Assembly: GCA_027578815.1 (NCBI GenBank)
Contig: JANBTH010000483.1
Location: forward strand, 1-16,419
Length of the DNA stretch: 16,419 nucleotides
Origin: Coemansia sp. RSA 1804
Taxonomy: Eukaryota; Kickxellomycota; Kickxellomycetes; Kickxellales; Kickxellaceae
Direction: 5' to 3'
Under the pieces are notes generated by a model. That model had not been told where the DNA came from. It searched no databases and was given only the letters and a program-made list of their open reading frames with translations. The translations under genes and the position numbers were made by a program. The number at the start of each line of letters is the position of its first letter. Positions within the stretch are counted from its first letter, which is position 1. This document shows positions 6,860-14,331 of the stretch, piece after piece.

Positions 6860-8185
6860 TTAGTTCATGCTTGTCGGATTTGCAACCTTACGGATTGATG
6901 ACGGGCCACCCCAGGTGCCCTTCAGCATCGACTTCCAGTAAATCTCGGGGAGAAGGTCGGCAGTCAACCAGTATGAGAATGCGTGTTCGTTTGCCTGGTT
7001 GAAGAAAAACGTCTCGTGCGGAGAGCCAGTATAGCCAGAGAATTCGGCAAGAACAAGCTTGTGTTTTCCAGTGACAAGGGGGCAGGAGGTGTAGCCGTCA
7101 TACTGTGCAGCAGGCACCTTGTTGCCTTTGATTTGGTTAAGCAGATTCAGCTTGAGCACGGAAGATTGGGCAGCCGCCGCCGCAGCTGTTTTGGATGTTG
7201 GAAGCGAAGAACAGTCGCCCAGCGAGTATATGTTGGAGTATCTGCTGTGCTGCAGGGTATACTGATCCACATCAACAAAGCCGGCAGCATTAGCAATCTT
7301 GCTGTTTTTTATAAAGTCAAAAGGCTTCATCGGCGGCGTCACGTGCAGAAATTCATACGGAACAGAGACTGTTTCGCCAGCCTTTGGTCCCGAGCCAAGA
7401 ACCTTGAAGGTAGCCTTTTTCGCAGCACCGTCGACCTCTACAAGATCGTGGAACAGATTGACATTGATGTCACGGCTCTTTGCAACGGCGTTCATGGCAT
7501 CGGCGTACTTGTCGACTGCAAAAATCTTACCAAGTGCGGTGTAGTAGTTGATAGTGACATTGTCACGGATTCCTTTTCCGCGGAACAGCTCGTCTGCGAG
7601 ATACGCAATTTTCTGGGGAGCGCCGGCACATTTGATTGGAGTGGCGGGCATTGTGAAAAGTGCGTTGCCGCCCCTAACGTCCTGAAGAAACTCATAGGTC
7701 TTTTGCACATACTTGGGCGAGTAATTGCTGGCGACACCGTTCTTTCCGATAGTCTCCTTTAGTCCCTTGATTCCGCCAAAGTTGAGCTCGATTCCTGCAG
7801 CAACAACAAGATACTCATATGAGACCTTGGATCCATCAGCCAGAGTAACCGTGCTGGCTTCGGGGTCAATGTCGGCAGCCGCTTGGTCAATCCACTGCGC
7901 CTCGGGCGGAACAACTTCGCTTGTTGGGCGATGCGTGTCTTTAAAGTCCTTGAGGCCGCCGCCAACAAAGGTAAAAAGAGGCTGCTGGTAGTGGATCCTT
8001 GACGGCTCGATGACAGCCACCTCGCCCTTGCCAAGCTTCTGGGAAAGCGTCGATGATACAGCCAGACCAGCGGCCCCACCACCAACAACCACAAGCTTGT
8101 AAGACGATGGTGCAGCAGAGGTGGACATTAGACGTGTCCAAGCATTGCGTGAGGCGGCGTTAGTTGCGAACTTTGATGCAAGCAT
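6860..8185 (-). CDS. SQOR: Sulfide:quinone oxidoreductase, mitochondrial (SQOR/Hmt2)
   Basis: SQOR is an FAD enzyme of the mitochondrial inner membrane. It oxidises H2S to a persulfide and passes electrons to ubiquinone, which detoxifies sulfide. The 441-residue protein begins with an Arg/Ser/Ala-rich presequence; TRLMSTSAAP at 17-26 suggests cleavage near residues 19-21. The FAD-binding glycine loop VVVGGGAAGLA is at 32-42. The two catalytic cysteines sit in KCAGAPQK (C186) and YDGYTSCPLVTG (C368). The second FAD contact, GDCSSLPTSKTAAA, is at 323-336. The C terminus (YWKSMLKGTWGGPS) fits the membrane-associated end of the family. Length is normal for the type. No intron. A CCAAT on the minus strand (8304-8308), about 120 bp upstream of the ATG, could bind HAP, as for many respiratory genes. 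Saccharomyces lacks this gene; fission yeast has it as hmt2. Confidence 0.96.
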   Translation of the reverse strand: MLASKFATNAASRNAWTRLMSTSAAPSSYKLVVVGGGAAGLAVSSTLSQKLGKGEVAVIEPSRIHYQQPLFTFVGGGLKDFKDTHRPTSEVVPPEAQWIDQAAADIDPEASTVTLADGSKVSYEYLVVAAGIELNFGGIKGLKETIGKNGVASNYSPKYVQKTYEFLQDVRGGNALFTMPATPIKCAGAPQKIAYLADELFRGKGIRDNVTINYYTALGKIFAVDKYADAMNAVAKSRDINVNLFHDLVEVDGAAKKATFKVLGSGPKAGETVSVPYEFLHVTPPMKPFDFIKNSKIANAAGFVDVDQYTLQHSRYSNIYSLGDCSSLPTSKTAAAAAAQSSVLKLNLLNQIKGNKVPAAQYDGYTSCPLVTGKHKLVLAEFSGYTGSPHETFFFNQANEHAFSYWLTADLLPEIYWKSMLKGTWGGPSSIRKVANPTSMN

Positions 8186-8406
8186 GATGGCAACCCGATA
8201 TATCTGTGTAGGCGTAGAATGGCTTTAAGAATACTATAAAAGGTTTTACAGACAAGAGGAGGAAAAAAAAACAAAAGCAAAACGAAAAGAAGAGACGAAA
8301 ATCATTGGGGAAGGGGATGAGATGCAATGTAGCCATCTCAATCAATCAGTCAATCACATTCGAGAAATATCGCGCAACCCGCTGAAAGATAAGGAAATAG
8401 ATTCTA

Positions 8407-8431
8407 AATTCTCTAGTCTCTCAAGAGAATT
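8407..8431. repeat. Inverted repeat, 8-bp arms, 9-nt spacer
   Basis: AATTCTCT at 8407-8414 is matched by AGAGAATT at 8424-8431. It lies 79 bp beyond the stop codon of the coiled-coil gene on its sense side, so it could form a hairpin in that 3'UTR. No function is shown by sequence alone. Confidence 0.4.
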
Positions 8432-8488
8432 ATGCACTTCCAAATAGCACGCTATCTCTTCAAGAGGGGCGATGGCTTGCTTGTAAAG

Positions 8489-8507
8489 ACCAATTCAATT
8501 AATTGGT
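8489..8507. repeat. Inverted repeat ACCAATT/AATTGGT just past a stop codon
   Basis: Seven-base arms (8489-8495 and 8501-8507) flank a CAATT spacer, three bases beyond the stop codon at 8510-8512 of the minus-strand gene. It is a possible weak hairpin at the start of the 3'UTR and also contains CCAAT in both orientations. Confidence 0.4.
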
Positions 8508-8509
8508 GG

Positions 8510-10507
8510 TCAGTAGGCCACGCCTAAGGAGGGAATAGCGCCGGAGCGTTCACTGTTCTCGGAGACTTCAATGTCATTCATCTCGGCGCGTTGCTGGGCC
8601 TCCAGCTGTGCACGATCGCGCACAGCATTTCCCAACGTCCTAGCCAACGCGCTGGCGCGTGCATCCATACGCCGAGAGCGCTCGCGCTCAAAGACATGGA
8701 CTAGAGCGTTGTGGCGAGAGATAATGTCTATAGTGCTGTCGCGAAGCTTCTTGTTGGCCTCACGGTAATAATCGTTATCGATTTCTAGCGCATGCATCGT
8801 TTCCAGAAGCTGCTTGCAGCGTCCACACGCCAGCTGCTCGTCTTCTTCAAACTCTGCTGTCATGTCCACAGTCTGTAATGGTAAGGCCTGATCGCGCTCT
8901 GGCGATGCGGTAGACGCTACAGACGGACGGATCAATCCGGCAAAAAGCATACTGCTGCGCCTTCTCATCACACGCTCCTCCTGCTCCGCTACCCAGCGTT
9001 GCTGCGGCGCGTCACTCTGAGCTGGCGGGGAGAACATTGCCAATGGCGCTGGAATGACCTCGCTGGCATGCGTATCATTCGCCACATCTCCTGTGTTAGC
9101 TTCAGAAAAGCTGGGAGTGTGGGGGTCTGCAACTGTCTGAAGATAGCGCTCAACGGTACAAAGATCACGCCTGACACTGGGACTCATTTCAGATTCAGGC
9201 TGAGCCAGGGTGCAGGCTGCGTGAATAGCGCTGATCCCAGCAACAATGCGTGCATGGTCTGGGTACTGCCCTTTCACATCTCTGTTCCGCTGGTAATCGC
9301 TGGTAGCGCTTTCAGTACTATCGCCTTGCATGCCCGGCACTCCGTCCAATACGCTACGCGATTTGTTTGGAGAAGGCAGTCCATTGCCGCAAATATCACT
9401 CTGACTGCGAACAACCTCATTAAGTGCGACGATTTTCTGCTTTAGCGCCGCGTTCTCTGCCCGCTGGTTGCGCAATTGCGTCTCAGCCCCATTTGCGCGA
9501 ATATTGGCTGCCTCTGTGGCTGCGTCTGCAACATCAAGCTTTGCGTTAAGAGATTCGGTAACTGCGGCCATAGTCTTGATCTCTCTGAGCAGCTCGTTTA
9601 CGGCCTCACGCTCCTTGTCAAGTTGCTCCTGCAGGTATTGGTTGGCATCAACGAGCTGACGGTACCTAAAACTTGCAGAGGACCCGCTTTCCTGTCCATG
9701 AATAGCTGGCCGCGGAATGCGCGACATTCCTCGCAAGCTTTGAGACTTGTATGTAGCAGGCTCAGCAACTGGCGATCGCTGTGCACGTAGGCCGTCACCA
9801 CTTCTAGATATGGCGGGGCTGGTTACTCTACCATTCCGATCCAGATGCTCGCCAGAAAATCCCGGCTTGCTAACGGAAACATGTGCTTTTTGAGGCACGG
9901 GCGATTCATTTAGTTTCAAAGAAGTCTTGGCAGGTCCGCAAGCACCTTTTTGCTGCTGCTGCTGCTGTGGTGGTGGTGGCAGCGGTTTTGATTGCTGGCG
10001 AATTTGTCTTAGCGTCCGACTCCCATAAGTCGGCGTTGTAGAAGTCGTCTGCAACGATCCTCGACTAGTTGCTCTGGACAGCTCGCCTCTCGCCATCGGC
10101 GCATTTGTCTGCTGGCCAAGTGTATGACCACCCGATGTAACGGCCGACTCTGACTGCTGCTTTCTGGCCAAGCCAACATATCTGGATGACGATCCTCTGG
10201 CATCAAAAGCCCCCTGTTTTCCACGGAGTACTGTCGATGTTTGAGGTATGGCTGAGCTGATGCTTGGAAACAAAGAATCGGAATCCTTCACTGAATGGAA
10301 CCGCCTTAGACTACGCTCGCTGCTCAGTCCTTCTTTGGTGGGTTCGACAGTTCGGCTTGCTTTGTTTGCAGCAGAAACATCTTCCACGCCTGCAGGGTGC
10401 TCTGTTGCTCTTGTGGTGGAGCCGCGTAGACGCACTTTTGCAATTGGGCGATTTGAATTGTTTCCTCCGGCCAACCCCATGAGCCTTCTGTCTGAGCTTT
10501 TTTCCAT
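8510..10507 (-). CDS. Unrecognised disordered/coiled-coil protein with an SxIP motif
   Basis: I do not recognise a family for this 665-residue protein. Residues 1-280 are basic, rich in Ser/Arg/Gln and predicted disordered, with a Pro/Gln run at 177-186. MSRIPRP at 261-267 is an SxIP motif (S262-R263-I264-P265) flanked by R259, R263 and R266, the form used by plus-end trackers to bind EB1. A long coiled coil follows at about 281-365 (YLQEQLDKEREAVNELLREI). A variable middle section comes next. A second helical segment lies at about 557-645, opening with CGRCKQLLETM and rich in ExxR heptads. The start is the ATG at 10505-10507; the frame is open upstream to 10990 only from a TTG, overlapping IPI1. 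The combination suggests a microtubule-associated or septum/spindle-pole scaffold, which is inference. No intron is visible. Confidence 0.8.
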   Translation of the reverse strand: MEKSSDRRLMGLAGGNNSNRPIAKVRLRGSTTRATEHPAGVEDVSAANKASRTVEPTKEGLSSERSLRRFHSVKDSDSLFPSISSAIPQTSTVLRGKQGAFDARGSSSRYVGLARKQQSESAVTSGGHTLGQQTNAPMARGELSRATSRGSLQTTSTTPTYGSRTLRQIRQQSKPLPPPPQQQQQQKGACGPAKTSLKLNESPVPQKAHVSVSKPGFSGEHLDRNGRVTSPAISRSGDGLRAQRSPVAEPATYKSQSLRGMSRIPRPAIHGQESGSSASFRYRQLVDANQYLQEQLDKEREAVNELLREIKTMAAVTESLNAKLDVADAATEAANIRANGAETQLRNQRAENAALKQKIVALNEVVRSQSDICGNGLPSPNKSRSVLDGVPGMQGDSTESATSDYQRNRDVKGQYPDHARIVAGISAIHAACTLAQPESEMSPSVRRDLCTVERYLQTVADPHTPSFSEANTGDVANDTHASEVIPAPLAMFSPPAQSDAPQQRWVAEQEERVMRRRSSMLFAGLIRPSVASTASPERDQALPLQTVDMTAEFEEDEQLACGRCKQLLETMHALEIDNDYYREANKKLRDSTIDIISRHNALVHVFERERSRRMDARASALARTLGNAVRDRAQLEAQQRAEMNDIEVSENSERSGAIPSLGVAY
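9951..9979. repeat. CAG/CTG repeat and adjoining TGG repeat (poly-Gln/poly-Pro)
   Basis: Five and a half TGC units (9951-9967 on the plus strand) followed by four TGG units encode a six-glutamine run preceded by four prolines in the coiled-coil protein. Both are imperfect microsatellites in frame with the gene. Confidence 0.8.
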
Positions 10508-10923
10508 ACTGTCTGCCGTTCTTATAGGATGCAAAAGTTGGCAGGAATGTGTATATCGTGAGGGTTTATCACTATAAGGATATATCGCTGAAATTGTTAT
10601 GAATTTACAATAGCGAGCAGGTGCAATGGACAAGAACTTTGATTTGACTTGGTTTGGTTTGGAAACATGCGAATATAACAGCAATAAAATGAAAGAAAAG
10701 AGAGTATGGCAATTGAAAAGAAAACAAAGTATGTGGAAGAAAAGGCAAGAAAAGAATGGCTTATTAAACACATTATTCCACCGCGCGTCGATGTAACCCT
10801 GAAGTGTCAATGACAACAAAGAAAAAACAGCTGGGCTCAACAGGTTTTCTATACTCCCAGATTCGTCAAGTGCCCAAGTGTAAGGAAACGTTTTAACTGC
10901 ATTGTACCATTTTCCTCCGCATA
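10508..10923. promoter_or_regulatory. Intergenic region: promoter of the coiled-coil gene, IPI1 3' region
   Basis: These 416 bp separate the coiled-coil gene start from the IPI1 stop, both on the minus strand. The sense strand is pyrimidine-rich, with a repeated CCAAACCAAACCAAGTCAAA near 10641-10660 and long T/C runs around 10680-10760. One minus-strand frame carries no stop throughout, but it has no ATG. I see no RNA gene. Confidence 0.4.
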
Positions 10924-13023
10924 TCACCAGCCCAGGATCTCTTCCGCAAAGACCCGTATCTGGTCCGCTGGTGGGTTTTCTGCAAAGCAAACCTGGATCG
11001 CCTGCAAAAGTGTTTTTGAAGGCACAGTGCTATGGCTGACGATCTCCAGAACAGTGCGCTGGATATCAGGCGGATATTGCTTGAATGGACCATAGACAAT
11101 ACCTCTTTCTGGAACATTGACACAGAACAATGTTGCCAGGCCCGCCTGAAGTCCGGCTCTTGCGGTGCTGTCCAGAAGCTCGGTGCGCTGGTGAATCAGC
11201 CGCAGTGCCTCGGAGACAGCCATGCTTGCATCGATATTCTGGTTGCGTAGCTGCCATAGCAGCTTTGGGAGCCCAGCAGCCCACTTGGCTAGCAGCCCCC
11301 TGGCCTCTTGTGTCGAAAAATCCGGCATCTTGAGGCTAACAGGTGATCTGGACCACTGCGTCTCTATCACCTTGGTCAGAAACCGGGTGCACAGAGCCTT
11401 ACTTGCCGAAGCCAGCGGACAGGCGTTTGTATAGTGTATAACAGCTGCAAGCAGCAGCCCAGCATCTTCTTTGTCTGTGCCGCACATCATCTGCCACACT
11501 ACCGGCAGAAGCACAACAAAGTGCTCGTGCCGAAAATGCATGCTCACTGCTACTTGTTGGGCCTGGGTCTCAGATCCAATCTTTAACTGTCCCTTTATGC
11601 TCATGCCAAGCGTCTGAACCATGGCTTTAATAGCTCGCTTTGTCCATTTGGACATTTCAGTCTCCAGAACAGGACTGGTAACATTGTGCTTGGACGCTCC
11701 AAGTTGGACCAATGCTATTAGCTCGTATATCTTAATATTTAGCGATAAAAGCGCCTCCTCGACCTCGGCATGGCCTTCATAGCCATCGCCAAAAGGAAAA
11801 TACACCATGCTCTGTCGCAAAAATCCAATAAGCCCCATTTCGTCTGGAGGTACGCCATCTGCGTATGCGGATCTCCAGAGTATCTGCAGTATTCGGACAA
11901 CAAACACGCAGAGCTCTAATGATTTTTCTGCTACTATTTGGCCTGCGCCAAACATTGTCGATGCCTCCATCCACGTTGCCTGTAGAAAAGGGAATAGACG
12001 GACCAATGCCTCCCTGCTTTGCACCATAACAGACGTCCCGGTTGTGCCAGCTCCTCCGGTGGGGGTATCGGAACCATGTTGAGTACTGTCCTTTGCACCA
12101 GAGCTGCCAATTTTGCGAACTGACTCTCCAAATAGATCAAGGGCAGTAAAGGGTGACGGATCGTCTGGAAAGAAATACAACCCGGCGTCGGTGGGGTTGC
12201 ACGAAATGTGTCTATTTGCGGCACCAGCAGCTGCAGCTGACCAGCCTCTGTTGACTGCATAGCTGGTCTTATCCATAAACCAAAGTGGGTTATTATAGTC
12301 GCTTTGCGATTGTGTATACGCTTTCAAGTAATTGTAGCAGCTACGCATTATTACTACACGATTTCCTTGGGTCAGAAGCATTGTACGCGACTTTATTTCA
12401 ACGCTTTTCTTGTCAAAAGTCTGGGTATTCGTCTCGAGCAAGCTGTAAAAGTTAGGAAGGATCCTCGATGAAAACTGTGCTATTGCCTCTGGCGCTACTT
12501 CAACAAGCAAGTCGAGGAATTTCACAGCATCTGCCCTGATATCCTCGAGAATGTGCGACATTGCCGAGCATATGAATACGACTAACAGCTGAATAAATGG
12601 CATAAGGTCGCGTACTGGCACTTGATGCAAGAAGCTGCCGTAGAGCTGAAGCAGGCTCTTTCGGACCACAGGCTCATCATCAACAATCAGTCTTACAGTT
12701 CCTTCTATTATAGGTCCAAGCTCTGAATAGATCAGTTGCGGATGTAGGGAAAGAATATCGCTCATCCCGGCTAGCGCCTCTTTGCGAGTGATAGCGCTGT
12801 AGTGCCGTAGCTGTGAAAATATGTCTTTAAGCGACAGATTCCTTGAATTTGTCAGCTGGTTGCCCTTGTCGGTGGTGATAGACTGATCCGCCAGTACAAT
12901 CGATTTTGCTGTGAAGGAAGTATCTGTAGCATTTGATGGTGGTGCCTTTTTCTTGCCAACCTTGAGCTTTACTTTCTTAAAGTCCTCGGCCTTTTTCTGT
13001 TTCTTTTTTGACGTCTTGGGCAT
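10924..13023 (-). CDS. IPI1: Pre-rRNA processing protein Ipi1/TEX10 (Rix1 complex)
   Basis: Ipi1 forms the Rix1 complex with Rix1/PELP1 and Ipi3/WDR18. That complex docks on pre-60S particles, works with the AAA ATPase Rea1/Mdn1 and is needed for ITS2 processing. The 699-residue protein opens with a lysine-rich nucleolar-type tail (KTSKKKQKKAEDFKKVKLKV, about 3-22). The Ipi1 domain follows at about 66-200: LKDIFSQLRHYSAITRKEAL, then GPIIEGTVRLIVDDEPVVRK at 103-122, then IRADAVKFLDLLVEVAPE. The remainder looks like HEAT/ARM-type helices. It is longer than yeast Ipi1 (334 residues) and shorter than human TEX10 (929), as usual for basal fungi. The ATG is at 13021-13023; upstream codons to 13065 start at TTG. 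No intron is visible. Confidence 0.92.
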   Translation of the reverse strand: MPKTSKKKQKKAEDFKKVKLKVGKKKAPPSNATDTSFTAKSIVLADQSITTDKGNQLTNSRNLSLKDIFSQLRHYSAITRKEALAGMSDILSLHPQLIYSELGPIIEGTVRLIVDDEPVVRKSLLQLYGSFLHQVPVRDLMPFIQLLVVFICSAMSHILEDIRADAVKFLDLLVEVAPEAIAQFSSRILPNFYSLLETNTQTFDKKSVEIKSRTMLLTQGNRVVIMRSCYNYLKAYTQSQSDYNNPLWFMDKTSYAVNRGWSAAAAGAANRHISCNPTDAGLYFFPDDPSPFTALDLFGESVRKIGSSGAKDSTQHGSDTPTGGAGTTGTSVMVQSREALVRLFPFLQATWMEASTMFGAGQIVAEKSLELCVFVVRILQILWRSAYADGVPPDEMGLIGFLRQSMVYFPFGDGYEGHAEVEEALLSLNIKIYELIALVQLGASKHNVTSPVLETEMSKWTKRAIKAMVQTLGMSIKGQLKIGSETQAQQVAVSMHFRHEHFVVLLPVVWQMMCGTDKEDAGLLLAAVIHYTNACPLASASKALCTRFLTKVIETQWSRSPVSLKMPDFSTQEARGLLAKWAAGLPKLLWQLRNQNIDASMAVSEALRLIHQRTELLDSTARAGLQAGLATLFCVNVPERGIVYGPFKQYPPDIQRTVLEIVSHSTVPSKTLLQAIQVCFAENPPADQIRVFAEEILGW

Positions 13024-13055
13024 GTTATAGCTAATAGGTCTATTTTCTAAATAAT

Positions 13056-13322
13056 ATGAGTGCAATAGATAAAGAATGGTACACTTTTTTCTGTCGCGTG
13101 AATGGACCTTTTAAGGAAAACTTTTTCCTTGATCTCCGTTGTGTGTCTTGTCCTGCAGATCACTCTGATCCCACGGTGTGGTCAATAATGGTGTTCTGGT
13201 TTCAGTTTGAACCAGGCGGAGCCAGTCAACCAGACAAGTTGGCCACCGCCCTATCTTCTTTTCAACATGTTGCTTTACAGTCTCTCCGAGAACACATTTT
13301 CAATGCGAGCAGTCCAAACTGA
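13056..13322 (+). CDS. Possible small protein of unknown function (88 aa)
   Basis: This ATG-initiated ORF encodes 88 residues with no family I recognise. It is aromatic-rich in its first half (WYTFFCRVNG, VWSIMVFWFQF) and has three cysteines in the first 34 residues (CRV, RCVSC). It carries a helical-looking C-terminal segment (KLATALSSFQHVALQSLREH). Codon use looks compatible with coding and nothing larger overlaps it. Its start lies only 32 bp from the IPI1 start on the other strand, so the two would share a very small bidirectional promoter or overlap in their 5'UTRs. It could instead be IPI1 promoter sequence that is open by chance, or one exon of a spliced gene. Confidence 0.4.
   Translation: MSAIDKEWYTFFCRVNGPFKENFFLDLRCVSCPADHSDPTVWSIMVFWFQFEPGGASQPDKLATALSSFQHVALQSLREHIFNASSPN
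13113..13130. repeat. Perfect inverted repeat AAGGAAAA/TTTTCCTT
   Basis: Eight-base arms separated by CT form an almost continuous palindrome 90-107 bp upstream of the IPI1 start and inside the 88-codon ORF. It may be a symmetric protein-binding site for IPI1, or just part of the small ORF. Confidence 0.4.
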
Positions 13323-13437
13323 CATCCATCACTGCGTTTTCTTTTTATAAACTTTATGTTTACTAGTGTGATTCCAATCGGCAAAAGGCTGGGGGCTCTA
13401 GACGCAGACCCAGGACACCCGATTGATAATAAATCAG

Positions 13438-13458
13438 CTTTTTTTTGGGAAAAAAAAA
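13438..13458. repeat. Hairpin-forming CT8-GGG-A8G repeat upstream of MsrB
   Basis: Eight T and eight A flank GGG, extended by a C/G pair, giving perfect 9-bp arms with a 3-nt loop. It lies 65-85 bp upstream of the MsrB ATG. Poly(dA:dT) tracts in fungal promoters exclude nucleosomes; the symmetric arrangement is unusual. Confidence 0.5.
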
Positions 13459-13491
13459 GTGCAAGGGTGGCGCTTGTGACACCTGATTAAT

Positions 13492-13521
13492 GCTTTTCTC
13501 TTCTCTCACTCTTTTTTCTAG
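13492..13521 (+). other. Putative intron 3' acceptor just before the MsrB ATG
   Basis: A pyrimidine-rich tract from about 13493 ends in TTTTTTCTAG at 13512-13521, preceded by CTGAT (13483-13487), which fits the fungal branch-point consensus. It lies one base before the ATG at 13523. It looks like the end of a 5'UTR intron, but I found no clear donor upstream. Confidence 0.35.
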
Positions 13522-13522
13522 G

Positions 13523-14074
13523 ATGAACAACCCTTGTCTTCGCATCGCCAAACATCTTTTCTTTAACAAAGCTAGTCTACCAGGGTGCTTCACACCACCT
13601 TCTACATATTTTATATTGCTTAGAGCAAAGCAGCCTGTCCATCTTTCTGGATATACACATCGAGCAATGTCAACCACACGGACCGATGATGAATGGAGAG
13701 CAATACTGTCTCCTGAGCAGTTTCGCGTTCTTCGCCAACGAGGTACGGAAGCACCAGGCACAGGGAAATATGTCAACACAAAGGATCTGGGTATCTACAC
13801 ATGCGGAGCCTGTGGTGCCCAACTCTACGAGTCAACAACAAAGTTTGACTCTGGGTGTGGCTGGCCAGCCTTTTTTGATGCCATTCCTGGTGCTATAAAG
13901 CGCATTGAGGATAGATCCCATGGAATGGCGCGGACAGAGATTGTATGTAGTAATTGCCAGTCACATCTGGGGCATGTCTTCAAAGGCGAAGGGTTTCCAA
14001 CCAAGACTGATGAAAGACATTGTGTTAACAGCATTAGTCTCAACTTTCAGTCGAAGAGCAAGGCAGATGAATAG
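13523..14074 (+). CDS. Methionine-R-sulfoxide reductase B (MsrB)
   Basis: MsrB reduces methionine-R-sulfoxide in oxidised proteins using thioredoxin. In the 183-residue product the zinc site is CGAC (C94, C97) plus CSNC (C142, C145). The catalytic cysteine is C167 in ERHCVNSISLNF. C112 in FDSGCGWPAFF is the usual resolving cysteine, 55 residues earlier as in the 2-Cys enzymes. HLGHVF at 148-153 is the family signature. Residues 1-48 contain no Asp or Glu and several Lys/Arg, as in a mitochondrial presequence. An internal ATG at 13667 (Met49, G at -3) would give a cytosolic form starting MSTTRTDDEW. I chose 13523 because it has A at -3 and follows a splice-acceptor-like sequence; an ATG at 13490 would add 11 residues. 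It converges with ERV1. Confidence 0.93.
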   Translation: MNNPCLRIAKHLFFNKASLPGCFTPPSTYFILLRAKQPVHLSGYTHRAMSTTRTDDEWRAILSPEQFRVLRQRGTEAPGTGKYVNTKDLGIYTCGACGAQLYESTTKFDSGCGWPAFFDAIPGAIKRIEDRSHGMARTEIVCSNCQSHLGHVFKGEGFPTKTDERHCVNSISLNFQSKSKADE

Positions 14075-14155
14075 ATATGATGAACAAACCGATAAAGATG
14101 TTTATTTCTTTCATAGGATCAAACTGGCTTATTGTTCCTTGGGTATATAATACAC

Positions 14156-14169
14156 GGCCTCTAGAGGCC
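14156..14169. repeat. 14-bp perfect palindrome between convergent genes
   Basis: GGCCTCTAGAGGCC reads the same on both strands. It lies 82 bp after the MsrB stop and 163 bp from the ERV1 stop, in an otherwise AT-rich 257-bp convergent intergenic region that also holds several TATA-rich stretches suited to polyadenylation. No function is evident. Confidence 0.5.
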
Positions 14170-14331
14170 AATGTGGAGTCCTAGCAAGCTTCTCTTAGCC
14201 ATCTTTTGGTTATCTCAATATATCCTTTATATTATGCAACAATTTCTATATACATTGTTCGACATTCTGGCATTTATATAGCTTATCTCCATTAAAAGTT
14301 CACAGGCGTTTAAGAAAAGAAACTCCTTTAG

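Larger units (their letters stand above)
8186..8509. promoter_or_regulatory. Intergenic region: SQOR promoter and 3' end of the coiled-coil gene
   Basis: These 324 bp contain a purine-rich stretch at about 8255-8300 (a pyrimidine tract on the SQOR sense strand), a CCAAT box at 8304-8308 (minus) and CAAT-repeat sequence at 8337-8356. Two inverted repeats lie closer to the coiled-coil gene stop. No RNA gene or further ORF is supported. Confidence 0.45.

Noticed and set aside
6983..7762. 259-codon plus-strand ORF opposite SQOR
   Set aside because: Antisense shadow of a highly conserved SQOR gene; the translation shows no domain and reflects codon bias of the real strand.
13363..13779. 138-codon minus-strand ORF across the MsrB start
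   Set aside because: Antisense to MsrB and its promoter; includes translation of the poly-A/T repeat and shows no family features.
14075..14331. Possible C/D-box snoRNA from ATGATGA at 14078-14084
   Set aside because: No D box (CTGA) at a suitable distance and no terminal stem; the match overlaps the end of MsrB and is probably chance.
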